From Castor canadensis (Eukaryota > Chordata > Mammalia > Rodentia > Castoridae), in contig NC_133399.1 in assembly GCF_047511655.1 (NCBI RefSeq), forward strand, positions 6,079,333 to 6,143,332: DNA of 64,000 nucleotides, given 5' to 3'. Shown here in pieces: positions 59,451 through 64,000 of the stretch. A model generated the notes under the pieces. That model ran no database searches. It was not told where the DNA came from and saw only the letters and a program-made list of their open reading frames with translations. The stretch's first letter is position 1; every line of letters starts with the position of its first letter. A program made the position numbers and the translations under genes.

Positions 59451-60439
59451 CTAATATGTCCCACACACATTTGTGAGAAAATTTGTGAGTGTCACAGTAG
59501 TGGAAACAGACAATATCTGTGTACTAAGTACACATCGTGATGTGGTCTCCACATACTGAATGCATTTTCTTTTTATCACTTTCTCATTCTCCATCTATCC
59601 TCACAGGCACTTCATGGTAATTCTTACATCTCACTGGACCTATTTCTTAAATTCAAAGCACAACATGGTTACAAAAATTACATTTTACACACTGATATTG
59701 TAGCACTCTATTGACAAGATCCTTCTTATTTCCAATTAGAGTAATATCAGGGGACAACAGTCTAGAGGAATAATGGTTTTAACACATGAATAAAGCCTCA
59801 TGTCTACTGGTATTGCAGAACTGCCAGTGAGATGAACCTTACCAAACTAAATATAGTGGAAAAAGGGGATAGTGTCCCAAAACAATTTATTCCAATAATA
59901 TCCTATTATATACATGCTATTTATGATTATTTGCACATTTCTGCAATGTTCACCAGAGCGAGTTGTACTAAGAGAAACCACAATGCACTCATGGTTTTGA
60001 ATAGTGTTGGTATGACAAACAGTATTTAATATCTCTATTGTAAAGAGTTTTTTTTGGAATTGAGAACCTCTTGCTGACTGTATGAAGAGAGAACATTTGG
60101 AAGCTTCTACCTGGTTTCTTAAAGAGTAACCCAAAGTTATAGTTAAATAAGACTCATGAAGAACCATTCAGATAAATTACAGATTTTGCTTTAGCATGCA
60201 AAAACATAAAGTAGAAAAGAGAAATGTGTCAAGTCCCTAGAAATAGTTGGATTTCAACAAGTCATCACATCAACCTTGCTGTATAAAATTGTGCAATTTT
60301 GAAAATACACCTTAAAACTCATGAACAAAACAACTTTTCAAAGTGTAATCAGTGTCATAAGTTGCACACAGCAATAAAATTAATTGGAATAAGAAAATGA
60401 TCACTTGACCCACTTGTGGAGGCCTAATCTTGTAATTCT
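59451..60439. other. Upstream intron or flank of the zinc-finger gene
   Basis: No coding exon or CpG-rich promoter is seen. Open frames at 59832-60029 (+) and 59847-60167 (-) overlap and look accidental. Confidence 0.45.
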
Positions 60440-60905
60440 ACCAAAGGATCACAGGTTAAACATTGGACTGATCTACACAGCAAGAACCAGTATCAGAAAA
60501 GGCAGAATAATGAAGAAGAAGAATGGAAGAGAGCAAGGGAAAGAACACAAAGTATCCTATTATATAATACTAATCAACAATGTTCCAACTACATTATCAA
60601 AGACACTGTACTATAAGAAAAAGATTAACAAATAGGCCTCAGAGGAAAGGGAACCAGTCTTCCTTTGACTTTAAATAAGAGAAAATTGATTCATGACAGA
60701 AGACACACCACACAATGGTGGCTAAAACCACAAAATGTGGAACCCAGTTCCTCTTTGAAAACACATATTGAATTCTCCAATATCATGGACAATGATCAAA
60801 TCGCATGGGAAATAGGAAAGATAAAATCTGAATACTTTTAAAGTCATGCTGTCACAAGCCTGCCATCCTATCATTTGCAAAACTAAGGAAAGACTAGCAA
60901 ATGTT
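60440..60905 (+). repeat. Duplicated segment F, copy 2 (5' side of the zinc-finger gene)
   Basis: Partner of 54540-55060. Confidence 0.7.
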
Positions 60906-62149
60906 CATGTGATCCTGGAGTACATCTCCTGTTCAAGACATATGTGTAAAGTACCTGTATGAAAGTAACACAAAAAGAAGAGCATTTTGAAAGTCATTAC
61001 CCAAGGAGCATACAAAATGAAAGTGGAATGTTAATATAGTAGAGTGGCAAAAGACAAACAATGAGAATAAATATCTGCAATACAAGCCAAACAAAATGAT
61101 TAGTGTACTGCATACATGAATGAATGAGAATGAGATTGAGAAATGTACATATCTACTCAACATAAAATACCTTGCATGAATCAAGATCTATGTCTGTGAT
61201 TTAGGAATAAGCTGAGTAAAATAAGTGTTCAAAATCAAAATACATAAATAATGTGTAATGGTTAAAAGGAGTGGCAACTGATGCAATCTCCACTGACATT
61301 TCTCTAATTCTAATTATAAAATAGCATCCCAAAACTGTTTCTAATACCCACTGGACATATTGCTAATATTAATCAGAACTATTTTTCACATCCTGGAGAA
61401 GACATCTAGAAAAGATCCCAAAACCATAATCACTGAAACAAAAGTGAAAATAGTTTAGTTCAATATCACACATGATTGAGTTTGTGAAAAACACTCAAAG
61501 ACAGCACCCAGAAGGCATTTATACAGGATAGGTCTAATACTTTTTATAATTCCAAAGGGTCAAAATAATGGATAAGATGGATAAGTTTAATGGATAAGAT
61601 GGAAAAAGGATTTTCAGTTTATACAAAGTAGTTCAAAGAAAATGCTTATGAAGCAAATATTTAAAAGTTTTCTGTTCTTCCTGCAGTCATGCTCACTCCT
61701 AGTGACCCTGAGCCTGAATCAGCACAAAGCCTTCTTTACTGTCATGCTCAGAACAGAATTATCACAGGGAATAATCTACCAGCAGTGAAAGTTGATTTAA
61801 CCATGTGTCATCAGCTGTTATCTCCCAAGTTCTTCCCCTTTCTTGAAAACCAAGGATCTTTTTTGCCTAGCAATTGGGCCATCTGTAATCCTTAATTGGG
61901 AAAACACACATAATGCAATAATTTCATAAAACCTTTAAGGGTGAAGAACACACTCAGTGCTGAAAATGAGCCCTGCAAGGCATAAAATTCCATTGATCAG
62001 CACAGAAACCTGAGGATATAACTCTGGGAGCACATCATGTTCTTTTACTCTCATCTACTAGTGAGAGACTCTCGGCTTCTTCACTGATATTTCTGAGAGA
62101 GAACATCTCAATTCAGTCATTTTAAGTTTCCACTAAAATAAAATGTCAA
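60906..62149. other. Non-coding region
   Basis: A short imperfect repeat, 'atggataagatgga', occurs at 61568 and 61590. No gene is recognised. Confidence 0.4.
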
Positions 62150-64000
62150 AGGCAGAACTTGAGTCTCTATGAGAGTACCAAAATGTGACTGTCTTTGACT
62201 CTTACCCTCACAGATATTCTTCATGTTTTCGTAGAGAAGAGTAAATCCAGAATAACTATACATGTCACAGTCAAAACACTGAAGAGAAAACAGTACCATG
62301 ATAGCAACAGGCATACCTTTAGAAAGGAAAAAGCACACACCAGCATTTACCTGTTTCTCACCTGACTTCAAATACTATACAGCTTCAAAGTGGTAACACA
62401 CCATCTCACAAAACACCAGAGTTTGTTGAATTATATAATTTTACAATATTTAAACTCATTTGATAGCTTAGAATGTGGTGACTCTTTGGGAAAAATTCAC
62501 TAGATTCATTAAAAATATTTTTATTTGGTGTTGATTAATGAATTCTGTAACACTTGCATCCAATAGGCTGATGAGCATGTTGAGTTATCTATCATCATTT
62601 TCTGCATTGTTCTCCTTCCTGTTTATGTTTCAATTGGACAAGTCTTTGACTTCAGGGTTTTATGTGAGCCCCACTACCATTCTTTTTGCTGTGGTTATTT
62701 TTGGAGATGGGGGCTCATGAAATACATGCACTTCACCAAAAACACTGAAATATAAAAATAAATGAATCCTTGAGAAAAGAAATGAATAGCATGGTAGTAG
62801 GTCAATTCCTGAGCATGAACATGAGGCCACAGATTCTATCCCAAGCACTGGAAAAAACTAAACTAAACAAAATGACACAAAGAAAAAAGAAATGAACCAA
62901 AGAAATTGAGGTTTTAATTAAACATATAAAAATAGGATTACCTGTATTATTTTTATTGGTTTCCTCCTGGAGTTATCTTCCTATTTCAAAAAAACCAATC
63001 AATAATATTCCAACAATGGCTATTTGAATTTCCAAGGTAAAAGATGATTATATTACACAATACCAAAAGAAGAACTTTTCAGACCCTGGTGCCTCACACT
63101 TGTCATACTAACTACTTTGGACACTGAAGTAAGGATGATCACAGTTTGAGGAACCCTTGTTTATCTGGGATGGTGCCATGTATCACCTAACTAGCATATA
63201 TTTAGGTACCACTTAAAGGGGCAAAGGAAAACAACCAAAGTTGTTTCTATTGGTAAAGATATTCTAAGAGTTTTAATAATTCTGCGCCAGAATCTGTGAT
63301 GAAGAACAAACAGGTTTTTAAGTATATCACCCAACAAAATAACCTCTCAAGTGAATAAATCCTTTCTTTTAGCTGGAGATCCTAAAGGTCTGTGACTATT
63401 CCATGGTCCATGAAAGTCTTCCTCAGTTGACACAAATTACATCGTGACTAGACAAATTCTATGAGTGAAAATGCAAACAACTGAAAACTTACCCAAGCAA
63501 AGTAATCTTGGTAACACTAGTGGTTAATATCACCACCCCACCATCGTTCATGTTCCCATGATTCTTACATGCCCAACAAGGGAAGCATACACTTTTGATT
63601 GTTCCATGTTCCACCTCAAATTCATCATCTCACTTGATCAATTGAAAAAGAACCCTAACTCTACGAATTATCCTAATGAAATTCCCTACTCTTTCCAGGC
63701 AGTCTCTGGCTCATCCTCAGCATGAGCCACTATATCAACCACTCCTTTATTATTATATGAAATCCAATATCAAGGCTAAGGATCTCTGGTCCAGGACCTA
63801 ACTTGAGTCCCTCTTTTATACATCATCTCTCACCTTTTTTTTTTTACTACATTTTGCTTCTCTTTACTACTCTTGAAAAACCAGTCCTTCTTTGCCTTGC
63901 CTTGAGACACCTGCACACTCTGTTGTTGGGGTTGTCCTGTCACTGAGAACCTAAGTTCATGTTTTGACCCAATCTTCATTTCATTTTTGGAAAATACTGT
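62150..64000 (+). repeat. Duplicated block D, copy 3 (runs off the window)
   Basis: It aligns with 26500-28310 in order, including 'gtagagaagagtaaatc' (62229), 'cttagaatgtggtgactctt' (62468), 'accacttaaaggggcaaagg' (63209) and 'cttgagacacctgcacactc' (63900). It carries the same ID-like (62785-62860) and B1-like (63075-63180) SINEs. The alignment is still running at base 64000. Confidence 0.85.

Overview
The window is mammalian nuclear DNA, AT-rich and poor in CpG, with no operons or other prokaryotic features. It is mostly interspersed repeats: LINE-1 pieces, endogenous retrovirus (ERV) remnants and LTR-like segments, and many short SINEs. The SINEs join a 7SL/B1-like left part to an ID-like, tRNA-derived right part ending near 'gccctgagttcaa..ccccagtac'. 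Together with stand-alone ID-like monomers, this points to a rodent outside the mouse/rat lineage. My best guess, from memory of repeat style only, is a castorimorph such as a beaver; this is an inference.

Layout: 1-2.2 kb, L1 3' part (+). 2.9-6.7 kb, a class I ERV with a tRNA-His-type primer site and a gag remnant. 7.3-12.75 kb, a nearly end-to-end but broken L1 (-) with a 5' UTR, ORF1 and an internally deleted ORF2. 15.2-19.6 kb, duplicated block A. 21.3-22.3 kb, block E1. 26.5-28.4 kb, block D1. 29.6-34.6 kb, L1 pieces, including one L1 inserted inside another with a clear target-site duplication. 34.6-35.7 kb, block E2. 38.6-39.3 kb, a second ERV end. 41.2-43.2 kb, LTR-like sequence plus a 5S rRNA pseudogene. 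44.9-47.2 kb, block B, an inverted partial copy of A. 47.2-48.4 kb, block D2. 49.0-54.0 kb, block C, an inverted longer copy of A. 54.5 and 60.4 kb, a direct repeat pair (F1/F2) flanking the gene. 62.2-64.0 kb, block D3, running off the edge.

The only convincing host protein gene is a KRAB C2H2 zinc-finger gene on the minus strand, 59.45 to about 56.6 kb. It has a 127-bp KRAB-A exon with an intact core, a short linker exon, and a zinc-finger exon with nine intact contiguous fingers. A stop codon lies in the tenth finger and a decaying tail of further fingers follows. The first coding exon was not found. Genes of this type usually encode TRIM28-recruiting repressors of transposable elements, and repeated local duplication around them is common.

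I found no previously undescribed system of the cassette kind. The observations most worth checking are the truncated zinc-finger array with its exact 336-bp (four-finger) higher-order period, the displaced splice acceptor of the linker exon, and the A/B/C and D1/D2/D3 duplications dated by shared SINEs. The nested L1, the 5S pseudogene, a near-perfect 22-bp-arm hairpin at 24.58 kb and an unclassified repeat pair at 3.0 and 28.7 kb also deserve a look. All repeat comparisons were made by eye, so block edges are approximate.
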